Shown piece by piece: positions 1 to 6,103 of a stretch of 11,229 bases of DNA; position 1 is the first letter of the stretch, and every line of letters begins with the position of its first letter. Where the stretch lies: contig DQHP01000071.1 of NCBI GenBank assembly GCA_003524435.1, positions 15,089 through 26,317 of the forward strand. Direction: 5' to 3'. Origin of the DNA: Microbacterium sp. GTDB taxonomy: Bacteria > Actinomycetota > Actinomycetes > Actinomycetales > Microbacteriaceae. The notes under the pieces are model-generated. The model made no database searches. It saw only the letters and a list, made by a program, of their open reading frames with translations, and was not told the DNA's origin. Made by a program: the position numbers and the translations under genes.

Positions 1-12
1 CCAGCTCTCGGT

Positions 13-41
13 GGAGTCAGTCGCTGCGGAGTCAGTCGCTG
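13..41. repeat. 15-bp-period direct repeat over the hspR stop
   Basis: The 14-mer GGAGTCAGTCGCTG occurs at 13-26 and again at 28-41, a period of 15 bases. Read on the minus strand, both copies carry Ser-Asp-stop in the same frame, so the hspR stop context has been duplicated in frame. The copy at 32-34 is the stop actually used. Confidence 0.8.
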
Positions 42-454
42 TGACGACCAGGGCGCCACAGCACTACGTCGGTGGAGCGGCGGATACGACGACCGCTCGA
101 CACCGGAATCACACCGCTCGCGCCCGCAGCGAAGACGCGCACGCCCGGGCGGTTCTCTCGTTCGGCACGCAGCGCGCCCTCAAGGTCGAGGACGCGGCGG
201 CGTAGCATCCACACTTCGTCCTCTAGATCGAGAAGACGCGCAATCGCGGGCAGGCTCATCCCCTCTGCAGACAGCCGAGCGACCTCACGCAACTGATGGA
301 TGTTCCGCGCCGAGTAGCGGCGAGATCCGCCGCGTGTGCGGCCAGGGACGACCAGCCCGATGCGGTCGTACTGGCGCAGCGTCTGCGGGTGCATAGCCGA
401 GAGCTCGGCGGCGACCGCGATCGCGAAGATCGGAGCATCTTCATCTTCAACCAT
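32..454 (-). CDS. hspR: HspR, MerR-family heat-shock repressor
   Basis: Last gene of the heat-shock operon, 140 aa. Residues about 10-75 form a MerR-type winged helix-turn-helix with the HspR-like stretch HPQTLRQYDRIGLVVPGRT and the wing GGSRRYS; residues about 77-102 look like a coiled coil (LEDEVWMLRRRVLDLE), the usual dimerisation helix. HspR of Streptomyces and Mycobacterium binds HAIR operators and needs DnaK as co-repressor; two HAIR-like sites lie before dnaK here. The ATG at 454 follows a GAGAGG about eight bases upstream. A 114-bp gap with a repeat cluster separates it from dnaJ, so it may also have its own transcript. The tail after residue 105 is not recognisable, and a 15-bp duplication covers the stop codon. 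Confidence 0.93.
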   Translation of the reverse strand: MVEDEDAPIFAIAVAAELSAMHPQTLRQYDRIGLVVPGRTRGGSRRYSARNIHQLREVARLSAEGMSLPAIARLLDLEDEVWMLRRRVLDLEGALRAERENRPGVRVFAAGASGVIPVSSGRRIRRSTDVVLWRPGRHSD

Positions 455-477
455 CGTGATCGCCTCTCTCGGGCGTG

Positions 478-558
478 CCCCAAATCAGGAGATGCTCCGA
501 GTTCAGGAGAATTTGCGAGGAAATCTCCTGATCTCGGGCGAAGCTCCTGATCTCGGGC
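478..558. repeat. Four-copy inverted/direct repeat cluster between dnaJ and hspR
   Basis: Two identical 15-mers CTCCTGATCTCGGGC lie at 525-539 and 544-558 (period 19). Two copies in the opposite orientation lie at 495-509 (CTCCGAGTTCAGGAG, one mismatch over the 13-base core) and 478-491 (CCCCAAATCAGGAG, more degenerate). The 15 bases between the pairs (510-524) continue the symmetry with ATTT and AAAT. The block could form a large imperfect cruciform or an RNA stem between the dnaJ stop and the hspR start. No T-run follows on the minus strand, so a classical terminator is not supported. Options are an attenuator or processing site lowering hspR expression, an operator for a dimeric protein, or a copy of a dispersed intergenic repeat family. 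Confidence 0.8.
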
Positions 559-568
559 ATGCAACTCA

Positions 569-1564
569 TTAGCCTTGCGCCTTCGAGATCATCTCCGCGC
601 GCGGATTCTCTTTCGGTTCCAGGTCATGGAACTTCTGCAGCGCCTCACGCGCCGCGTCATCCAGATGCGTGGGTACCGCCACCTGCAGCTCAGCGAGCAG
701 GTCGCCTGCGCCCTTCGCCGTCTTGACGCCACGCCCCTTGACGCGCAGCACCCGCCCGGACGGCGTTCCTGGAGCCACTCGGAGCTTGACCACATCGCCG
801 CCGAGCGTCGGCACCTCGATCGTCGCGCCGAGCGTCGCTTCGGTGAAGGTCACCGGCACCGTGAGACGCAGGTTCAGGCCATCACGCGTGAAGACAGGGT
901 GCGAGCGCACCTTGATCTGCACCACGATGTCACCCTTCTCCCCACCGTCGGGTGAGGGGCGTCCCCGACCTCGCAGGCGGATCTTCTGCCCGTCCGCGAC
1001 TCCGGCCGGAATCTTCACCTTGAACGGCTTACCGTCCTCGCCCTGCAGCGTGATCGTCTCACCCTGCACCGCGGTGGTGAAGTCGAGCGTCGTGCGCGCA
1101 GTGACGTCGGCGCCCTTCTGCGGACCGCCAAAACCACGGAACCCGCCGCTCGTCTGACCGAAGCGACCTGATCCGAACCCGCCGCCCTGCGGCTGGCCCT
1201 GGTTGAACATCGCGAAGATGTCCTCAAAGTCAGCGCTACCCTGGCCGCGACCACCCTGGCCGAACCGACTGAAGACGTCTTCGAAACCGCCCGCGCTGCC
1301 GCCTCCACCTGAGGTGAAACGCGCCCCGGAGCCCATCGCCCGGATCTCGTCGTACTCTTTGCGCTGCTCTTTATCGGCGAGCACAGAGTAGGCCTCGCTC
1401 ACCTCTTTGAACTTCGCCTCGGCCTTGGCATCGCCCTGATTGGAGTCGGGATGATACTTGCGTGCGAGCTTGCGATACGTCTTCTTCAGATCTGCATCGC
1501 TGACGTCCTTGGTGACACCGAGCGTCTTATAGAAGTCCTTGTCGAACCAATCCTGGCTGGCCAT
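569..1564 (-). CDS. dnaJ: DnaJ-family co-chaperone (no zinc finger)
   Basis: J-domain protein of 331 aa that delivers substrates to DnaK and stimulates its ATPase. The J domain covers about residues 8-75 with the HPD signature at 38-40. A Gly/Phe-rich region follows (about 80-145) with two DIF-like motifs, FEDVF at 94-98 and FEDIF at 113-117. The rest (about 150-320) is two C-terminal beta domains with KVKIPAGVADGQKIRLRGRG. No CxxCxGxG zinc-finger repeat is present, so it is a class B (CbpA-like) protein, although it sits in the dnaJ position of the operon; Streptomyces and mycobacterial DnaJ1 carry zinc fingers. It starts 7 bases after the grpE stop; the weak AGGTG binding site overlaps that stop, which suggests translational coupling. 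Confidence 0.95.
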   Translation of the reverse strand: MASQDWFDKDFYKTLGVTKDVSDADLKKTYRKLARKYHPDSNQGDAKAEAKFKEVSEAYSVLADKEQRKEYDEIRAMGSGARFTSGGGGSAGGFEDVFSRFGQGGRGQGSADFEDIFAMFNQGQPQGGGFGSGRFGQTSGGFRGFGGPQKGADVTARTTLDFTTAVQGETITLQGEDGKPFKVKIPAGVADGQKIRLRGRGRPSPDGGEKGDIVVQIKVRSHPVFTRDGLNLRLTVPVTFTEATLGATIEVPTLGGDVVKLRVAPGTPSGRVLRVKGRGVKTAKGAGDLLAELQVAVPTHLDDAAREALQKFHDLEPKENPRAEMISKAQG

Positions 1565-1571
1565 CGATCAC

Positions 1572-2273
1572 CTACTCTGCAGGAACGGCGACGACGACCT
1601 TCGCCGGACGCAGCTCAACATCACCCAGGCGGTAGCCCACCTCGACAACATCGAGAATCGTCGAAGTTTCAGCGCCCGGAGTGGGCTGCTGGAAAATCGC
1701 CTCGTGGTGCTGCGGGTCGAACTGCTCGCCCTTTTCGCCGTAGGCAACAACACCCAGGCGCTCAACGACGACGCGCACCTTCTCGCCGATCACGAAGAAG
1801 GGAGTGCCCTCTTCGAGGTCGCCGTGTGCAGCCGCGCGGTCAAGGTCATCGAGCACCGGGAGGAGCCCCTTCGCGGCTTCGCCCTTCGCGCGTTCGATCT
1901 CAACCTGGCGCTGGTCTTCGGTGCGCCGACGGTAGTTGGCATACTCGGCCTGCAGACGCTTGAGGTCGTTCAGCAGAGTTGACTCGAGATCCGCGAGGAC
2001 GGCATCTTCTGCCGCCGCCTCACCGGTCTGGTCAGTGCCGAGAATATCGTCGACCGTGAGCTCGTCCTGAGCGGAGTCGACAGACTCATCTGCACCATCA
2101 GCGGGCGATTCATCAGATCCCTCGGCGGCCGCAGCCGCCGCAGCATCAGCGTTCGCCTGCGGCATCGGGTTTTCTTGCGACAGATTTTCCTGCGGCAACG
2201 GGCCGGATGCCGCAGCATCCGACCCTTCGCCCTCAGGAACTTCGCCGTGCTCGTCGAAGTTCTTGTCCGTCAT
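1572..2273 (-). CDS. grpE: GrpE nucleotide exchange factor
   Basis: Nucleotide exchange factor of DnaK, 233 aa. The first ~90 residues are acidic and Ala-rich, probably disordered. A long helix follows (about 95-140, LLNDLKRLQAEYANYRRRTEDQR), then the C-terminal beta domain with the conserved FDPQHHEAI near 185-193 and GYRLGDVELRPAKVVVA near 213-229. This order is typical of GrpE. The ATG lies two bases after the dnaK stop, so the two are translationally coupled. The only binding-site-like sequence is a purine-rich stretch inside the last dnaK codons. It belongs to the dnaK operon and should be under HspR control. Confidence 0.97.
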   Translation of the reverse strand: MTDKNFDEHGEVPEGEGSDAAASGPLPQENLSQENPMPQANADAAAAAAAEGSDESPADGADESVDSAQDELTVDDILGTDQTGEAAAEDAVLADLESTLLNDLKRLQAEYANYRRRTEDQRQVEIERAKGEAAKGLLPVLDDLDRAAAHGDLEEGTPFFVIGEKVRVVVERLGVVAYGEKGEQFDPQHHEAIFQQPTPGAETSTILDVVEVGYRLGDVELRPAKVVVAVPAE

Positions 2274-2275
2274 GA

Positions 2276-4144
2276 TTACTTCTTGTCCTCGTCCTCGTCG
2301 TCGATAACCTCGGCGTCGACGACATCCTCTTCAGCAGTAGCGTCAGCCTCGGGAGCTTCGCCCTCGGCCGAACCGGCCTCGGATGCGGCATCCGCCTGCG
2401 ACTGCGCGTAGATCGCTTCGCCCAGCTTGCCCTGCGACTCGTTCAGCTTGTCGAGCGCGGTCTTGACCGCGTCATCGTCGTCGCCGGCAAGAGCCGTCTT
2501 CAGAGCGTCGACGTCAGCCTGGACCTCGTCCTTGACCTCGGCGGGGAGCTTGTCCTCGTTCTCCTTGATCAGCTTCTCGATCGAGTACGACAGCGTCTCA
2601 GCCTGGTTGCGCTGCTCCAGAGCATCCGCACGCTTCTTGTCGTCAGCGGCGTTCTCTTCGGCCTCGCGCACCATGCGCTCGATGTCTTCCTTCGACAGCG
2701 ACGAGCCACCGGTGATGGTCATCGACTGCTCGGTGCCGGTGCCCTTGTCCTTCGCGGACACGTGCACGATGCCGTTGGCGTCGATGTCGAATGTGACCTC
2801 GACCTGCGGCATGCCACGGGGAGCCGGAGCGATGCCGGTGAGCTCGAAGGTGCCGAGCGGCTTGTTGTCGCGGGTGAACTCACGCTCACCCTGGAAGACC
2901 TGGATTGCCACGGACGGCTGGTTGTCGTCTGCAGTGGTGAAGGTCTCGCTGCGCTTGGTCGGGATGGCCGTGTTGCGCTCGATGAGCTTGGTCATGCGCC
3001 CACCCTTGGTCTCGATGCCCAGGCTCAGCGGGGTGACGTCGATGAGGAGAACGTCCTTGCGCTCGCCCTTAAGGACACCGGCCTGAAGGGCAGCGCCCAC
3101 GGCGACGACCTCATCCGGGTTGACGCCCTTATTCGCTTCCTTGCCGGTTTCGCGCTTGACGAGCTCAGCAACAGCGGGCATACGGGTCGATCCGCCGACG
3201 AGCACGATGTGGTCGATCTCGGCCACCTTGATGCCAGCCTCACGGATGACATCTTCGAACGGCTTCTTCGTGCGGTCGAGGAGGTCCTTGGTGAGGTCCT
3301 CGAACTTCGCGCGCGTAATCGTCTCAGACAGCGAGACGGGGCCCGAGTCGGTCAGCGACAGGTACGGCAGGTTGATGGAGGTGCTCGTCGAGGACGAGAG
3401 CTCCTTCTTGGCCTGCTCGGAAGCTTCCTTCAGACGCTGCAGAGCGATCTTGTCGCCCGAGACGTCGACACCGCTGGTGTCCTTGAACTGCTTGATGAGG
3501 TGATCGACCAGGCGCTGGTCCCAGTCGTCACCGCCGAGGCGGTTGTCACCAGAGGTGGAGCGCACCTGGATGGTCGAGAAGTCATCATCCTTGCCCACTT
3601 CGAGCAGCGAGACGTCGAACGTTCCGCCACCGAGGTCGAAGACGAGGATGAGCTCGTCTTCCTTGCCACGGTCAAGGCCGTAGGCGAGAGCCGCAGCAGT
3701 GGGCTCGTTGATGATGCGCAGGACGTTAAGTCCAGCAATCTCACCGGCTTCCTTCGTCGCCTGACGCTCAGCGTCGTTGAAGTATGCGGGAACGGTGATG
3801 ACAGCATCCGTCACGGTGTCGCCGAGGTAAGACTCAGCGTCGCGCTTGAGCTTCATGAGGATGCGCGCGGAGATCTCCTGCGGCGTCCACTTCTTGCCGT
3901 CGACGTCGAAGCCCCAGTCAGTGCCCATGTGGCGCTTGACGGATGCAACGGTGCGGTCAACGTTCGTGACAGCCTGGCGCTTTGCGGTCTCACCGACGAG
4001 CACCTCGCCGTCTTTCGTGTAGGCAACCACAGACGGGGTGGTGCGGAAGCCCTCGGCGTTAGCGATGACCTTCGGCTCGCCACCCTCGAGGACGCTGACG
4101 ACAGAGTTCGTCGTTCCGAGGTCGATTCCAACAGCACGTGCCAT
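2276..4144 (-). CDS. dnaK: DnaK, Hsp70 chaperone
   Basis: Full-length cytoplasmic ATP-dependent chaperone, 622 aa. The ATPase domain shows GIDLGTTNS (6-14), INEPTAAALAYG (145-156), DLGGGTFDVS (170-179) and the adenosine-site VLVGGSTRMPAV (314-325). The interdomain linker and start of the substrate domain are VLLIDVTPLSLGIET (365-379). A helical lid and a long acidic tail ending EVIDDEDEDKK close the protein. The ATG at 4144 has a strong AGAAGGAG binding site six bases upstream (4151-4158 region). First gene of the operon with grpE, dnaJ and hspR. In HspR-controlled systems DnaK also acts as co-repressor, giving feedback on its own synthesis. Confidence 0.99.
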   Translation of the reverse strand: MARAVGIDLGTTNSVVSVLEGGEPKVIANAEGFRTTPSVVAYTKDGEVLVGETAKRQAVTNVDRTVASVKRHMGTDWGFDVDGKKWTPQEISARILMKLKRDAESYLGDTVTDAVITVPAYFNDAERQATKEAGEIAGLNVLRIINEPTAAALAYGLDRGKEDELILVFDLGGGTFDVSLLEVGKDDDFSTIQVRSTSGDNRLGGDDWDQRLVDHLIKQFKDTSGVDVSGDKIALQRLKEASEQAKKELSSSTSTSINLPYLSLTDSGPVSLSETITRAKFEDLTKDLLDRTKKPFEDVIREAGIKVAEIDHIVLVGGSTRMPAVAELVKRETGKEANKGVNPDEVVAVGAALQAGVLKGERKDVLLIDVTPLSLGIETKGGRMTKLIERNTAIPTKRSETFTTADDNQPSVAIQVFQGEREFTRDNKPLGTFELTGIAPAPRGMPQVEVTFDIDANGIVHVSAKDKGTGTEQSMTITGGSSLSKEDIERMVREAEENAADDKKRADALEQRNQAETLSYSIEKLIKENEDKLPAEVKDEVQADVDALKTALAGDDDDAVKTALDKLNESQGKLGEAIYAQSQADAASEAGSAEGEAPEADATAEEDVVDAEVIDDEDEDKK

Positions 4145-4200
4145 GCGATTCTCCTTCTGGTTGAAGTTTGTGAGTGAAGATTTCGAGACGAATCAGCAAA

Positions 4201-4221
4201 CCTGAGTCGTGATGGCTCAAC
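4201..4221 (-). promoter_or_regulatory. HAIR-like HspR operator, downstream copy
   Basis: On the minus strand it reads GTTGAGC-N7-ACTCAGG, close to the known HAIR consensus CTTGAGT-N7-ACTCAAG with the exact 7-base spacing. It overlaps the last two bases of the -10 box and the predicted start of transcription, a position that would block RNA polymerase when HspR is bound. Confidence 0.75.
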
Positions 4222-4248
4222 TGTACCCCGACGTCCGGATGCTGTCAA
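4220..4248 (-). promoter_or_regulatory. dnaK operon promoter, -35 TTGACA / -10 TACAGT
   Basis: On the minus strand TTGACA (4243-4248) and TACAGT (4220-4225) are separated by 17 bases, a near-consensus housekeeping sigma promoter. Transcription should start near 4213, giving a leader of about 70 bases before dnaK. HAIR-like sites lie on either side, which fits control by repression, not by an alternative sigma factor. Confidence 0.8.
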
Positions 4249-4249
4249 G

Positions 4250-4276
4250 AAAGTTGATATGGCATGACTCAACTTT
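4250..4276 (-). promoter_or_regulatory. HAIR-like HspR operator, upstream copy
   Basis: Perfect 8-bp inverted arms AAAGTTGA (4250-4257) and TCAACTTT (4269-4276). In HAIR register the minus strand reads GTTGAGT-N7-TATCAAC (4253-4273): one half fits the consensus well, the other has drifted. It lies just upstream of the -35 box and eight bases beyond the 3' end of the merR gene. Confidence 0.65.
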
Positions 4277-4283
4277 GAATCGG

Positions 4284-4637
4284 CTACCCCGCGAGCAGCT
4301 TGCCGGCCTGGGTGATTAGATCATCGACAAGATCGCGCGACGCGGCGAGTTCACGAGCGCGTCGATCGATATGCTCACGGCGCGCGCGAAGCGCGTCCAG
4401 CATCTCTGCCGTCGTTGTTCTACTCGTCGCACAGGGCAACATCGTCGCAATCGTCGCACTGTTCAGCCCTGCCGCAAAGAGATACTGAATGAGGATCACG
4501 CGGTCCACGGCGTCCGCCTCATACGCGCGCCGCCCACCCGCTGTTCGCACAGCGGAGAGGAGCCCCCGCTCCTCGTAGTACCGCAGAGAACGCACGCTAA
4601 CGCCCGTGCGACCTGCCAGTTCGCCGATCTTCACCAT
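4284..4637 (-). CDS. MerR-family transcriptional regulator
   Basis: Small MerR-type regulator, 117 aa. The N-terminal winged helix-turn-helix is clear (MVKIGELAGRTGVSVRSLRYYEERGLL, residues 1-27; wing GGRRAYE, 34-40), and residues about 75-105 form the long dimerisation helix (EMLDALRARREHIDRRARELAA). The C-terminal effector part is very short, with a single Cys at 69 and no Cys cluster, so a metal sensor is unlikely. A good GAGGAG binding site precedes the ATG. It diverges from the broken SDR gene 39 bp away, and such pairs are usually regulator and target. It reads toward dnaK with no visible terminator, so readthrough into the heat-shock operon is possible. The inducer cannot be told from sequence. 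Confidence 0.9.
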   Translation of the reverse strand: MVKIGELAGRTGVSVRSLRYYEERGLLSAVRTAGGRRAYEADAVDRVILIQYLFAAGLNSATIATMLPCATSRTTTAEMLDALRARREHIDRRARELAASRDLVDDLITQAGKLLAG

Positions 4638-4669
4638 TTGCTCCTCACACCGATGTCAGCTCTTACAGT
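4638..4669 (+). promoter_or_regulatory. Candidate MerR-type promoter of the SDR remnant
   Basis: TTGCTC (4638-4643) and TACAGT (4664-4669) are separated by 20 bases, the over-long spacing typical of promoters activated by MerR proteins through DNA distortion. The -10 box ends seven bases before the SDR ATG at 4677, so the transcript would be leaderless. An inverted pair ATGTCAG (4653-4659) and CTGACAT (4672-4678) with a 12-base spacer overlaps the -10 region and the start codon and could be an operator. Confidence 0.45.
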
Positions 4670-4676
4670 TCCTGAC

Positions 4677-5088
4677 ATGAACATCACAGATTCCATTGCT
4701 CTCGTCACCGGCGCCAACCGCGGACTCGGCCGCGAGTTCACCCGCCAACTCCTCGATGGCGGGGCCGCCGCTGTGTACGCGACAGCCCGCCGGATCGAGA
4801 CGCTCGAACCGCTCCGCCAGGAATTCGGCGAGCGTGTTCGCCCCCTCCTCATCGACGTCACCGACGGGTCCACCATTACCACCGCAAGCAAAGCCGCACG
4901 CGATGTCACGCTGCTGATCAACAACGCCGGAGTCTCCACCGCCAGCGATATCGTCAGCGGCGATCTGGACAAAATACGCTCCGAGATGGAGACCAGCTTC
5001 TGGGAACGCTCCGGATGACGCGCGCATTCAGCCCGACCCTTGCCGCGAACGGCGGCGGTGCGATCGTGAACATCATGTCGGCCCTGTC
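4677..5088 (+). pseudogene. Short-chain dehydrogenase/reductase remnant, frameshifted and truncated
   Basis: The first frame (4677-5018, 113 aa) is a clear SDR N-terminus: the NAD(P)-binding TGANRGLG (residues 11-18), the ribose/phosphate-side ATARR (35-39) and NNAG (82-85). It breaks after ETSFW. Restoring one G in the GGG run at 5002-5004 gives FWGTLRMTRAFSPTLAANGGGAIVNIMSALS, which is the expected SDR sequence, so a single-base deletion is likely. The similarity stops near 5088, before the catalytic YxxxK, where the sequence becomes part of a CorA gene. About half of a normal ~230-250-aa SDR is missing. No active enzyme can be made. The intact divergent MerR gene was probably its regulator. 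Confidence 0.85.
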
Positions 5089-5544
5089 AGTGGTGACGCG
5101 GCCGTGGCGGAGCGGATCTACCGGCTCAGCCAGGAGCTCATCGACATGCAGCAGGCCGTGTCTTCTCTACGCGAGGTCGTCAACGCGCTGCAAGAGGGCT
5201 TCGACAAATACAACATCCCCGAGCAGCTGCAGACCTATCTTGACGATGTATCCGATCACCTGACTCGCGCTAACTCCCGATCATCCGACCTGCGCGAGTC
5301 GCTCTCTCAGATCCTGAATGTCAACGCGACCCTCGTGGCCCAACGCCAGAACGAGGACATGAAGAAGATCTCCGGGTGGGCGGCGATCCTCTTCGCCCCC
5401 ACGCTCATCGGTGCCATCTACGGAATGAACTTCGACGTGATGCCGGAGTTGCACTGGACGTTCGGCTACCCGATGGCAATCGGCGCTATGGTCGCGTTCG
5501 CCGCGCTGTTGTACGTGATCTTCAAACGTAGCAAGTGGATGTAA
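5089..5544 (+). pseudogene. corA: CorA-type Mg2+/Co2+ channel, C-terminal fragment
   Basis: From about 5092 the frame reads GDAAVAERIYRLSQELIDMQ and continues through the long stalk helix (NVNATLVAQRQNEDMKKIS), the first membrane helix with the CorA signature YGMNF (GMN at 5422-5430), the loop MPELHW and the second membrane helix, ending KRSKWM, a normal CorA C-terminus. The N-terminal cytoplasmic domain, roughly the first half of a ~330-aa protein, is absent and replaced by the SDR remnant in another frame. A GTG at 5104 (146 aa) is the first plausible start, with no ribosome binding site. It is probably a remnant; a pore-only protein cannot be fully excluded. Confidence 0.82.
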
Positions 5545-5562
5545 GCACACTCGCACCGGCCG

Positions 5563-6024
5563 TCACTTGCCGCCAGGAGGACCAACCATCAGCAAGATCA
5601 CGTACAGCGCGACAACGGCGACGGCGATAAGCAACACCAGCACCCACGCTCGCCGCAGGAACCAGCGCATCGTCCGGTCATACCAGGTGCGGTCCTGCGG
5701 GTGGTCGCTCTCTTCGAGGCGCCAATCGCCCCTCAGCTTGCCCTTGCGGTGCAGCCAGATCTCCATGGGGATCGTCGCGTAGGGAACGATGGCGCTGGCC
5801 ACGGCCAGAATGCCGAGACCGATCGACCAGCGCTGGTTGAAGGCCACGAGGATCGCCGTCGCACCGTAAGAGAGGAACACAAACCCGTGGATGCCACCGC
5901 CGATCGTGACCACGATGCCCGGCGCCCCAACGGCCCTGGCGATCAGGGCAGAAATGAGGATCGTCCAGGTGATCGCCTCGGCGATCGCGAGGACGCGGTA
6001 AAGACGGGCGGGTGTGCGGAACAT
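5563..6024 (-). CDS. DUF3817-type integral membrane protein
   Basis: 153 aa with four likely membrane segments (about 9-30, 35-62, 66-88 and 123-147). The part with Y9RVLAIAEAITW, the middle GGGIHG and the IPMEIWLH segment matches the DUF3817 family of actinobacterial membrane proteins, whose function is unknown. A charged loop of about 30 residues (KGKLRGDWRLEESDHPQDR) precedes the last helix. Two ATGs are adjacent (6027 and 6024); the GAGGAG at about 6029-6034 leaves only one base to the first and four to the second, so the second is preferred. It is convergent with the CorA fragment, with 18 bases between stops, and divergent from the AraC-type regulator. A much longer frame upstream is only a shadow of araC. 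Confidence 0.85.
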   Translation of the reverse strand: MFRTPARLYRVLAIAEAITWTILISALIARAVGAPGIVVTIGGGIHGFVFLSYGATAILVAFNQRWSIGLGILAVASAIVPYATIPMEIWLHRKGKLRGDWRLEESDHPQDRTWYDRTMRWFLRRAWVLVLLIAVAVVALYVILLMVGPPGGK

Positions 6025-6079
6025 CATGCTCCTCGGTTGTAGGGGACACACCAACCGTACGTCACCCGGAATACCCACT

Positions 6080-6096
6080 CGCAACGCACGGTTGCG
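6080..6096. promoter_or_regulatory. Palindrome before araC, possible operator
   Basis: CGCAAC (6080-6085) and GTTGCG (6091-6096) are perfect 6-bp arms around a 5-base loop, seven bases before the araC-type ATG. A second overlapping inverted pair, CAACCGT (6052-6058) and ACGGTTG (6088-6094), spans the same divergent region. Either could be an operator. No convincing -35/-10 pair was found for either gene. Confidence 0.35.
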
Positions 6097-6103
6097 CCTA
6101 AGT

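Noticed and set aside
478..558. CRISPR-like array between dnaJ and hspR
   Set aside because: Repeats are 15 bases with 3-4-base gaps and face both ways; there are no spacers of normal length and no cas genes.
2762..4177. A 471-codon open frame on the plus strand, antisense to dnaK
   Set aside because: It mirrors the dnaK codons of a GC-rich gene, a well-known artefact opposite Hsp70 genes; the translation has no domain and no binding site, while dnaK is certain.
5545..5562. Possible terminator between the CorA fragment and the DUF3817 gene
   Set aside because: Only 18 bases, with no stem of useful length and no T-run.
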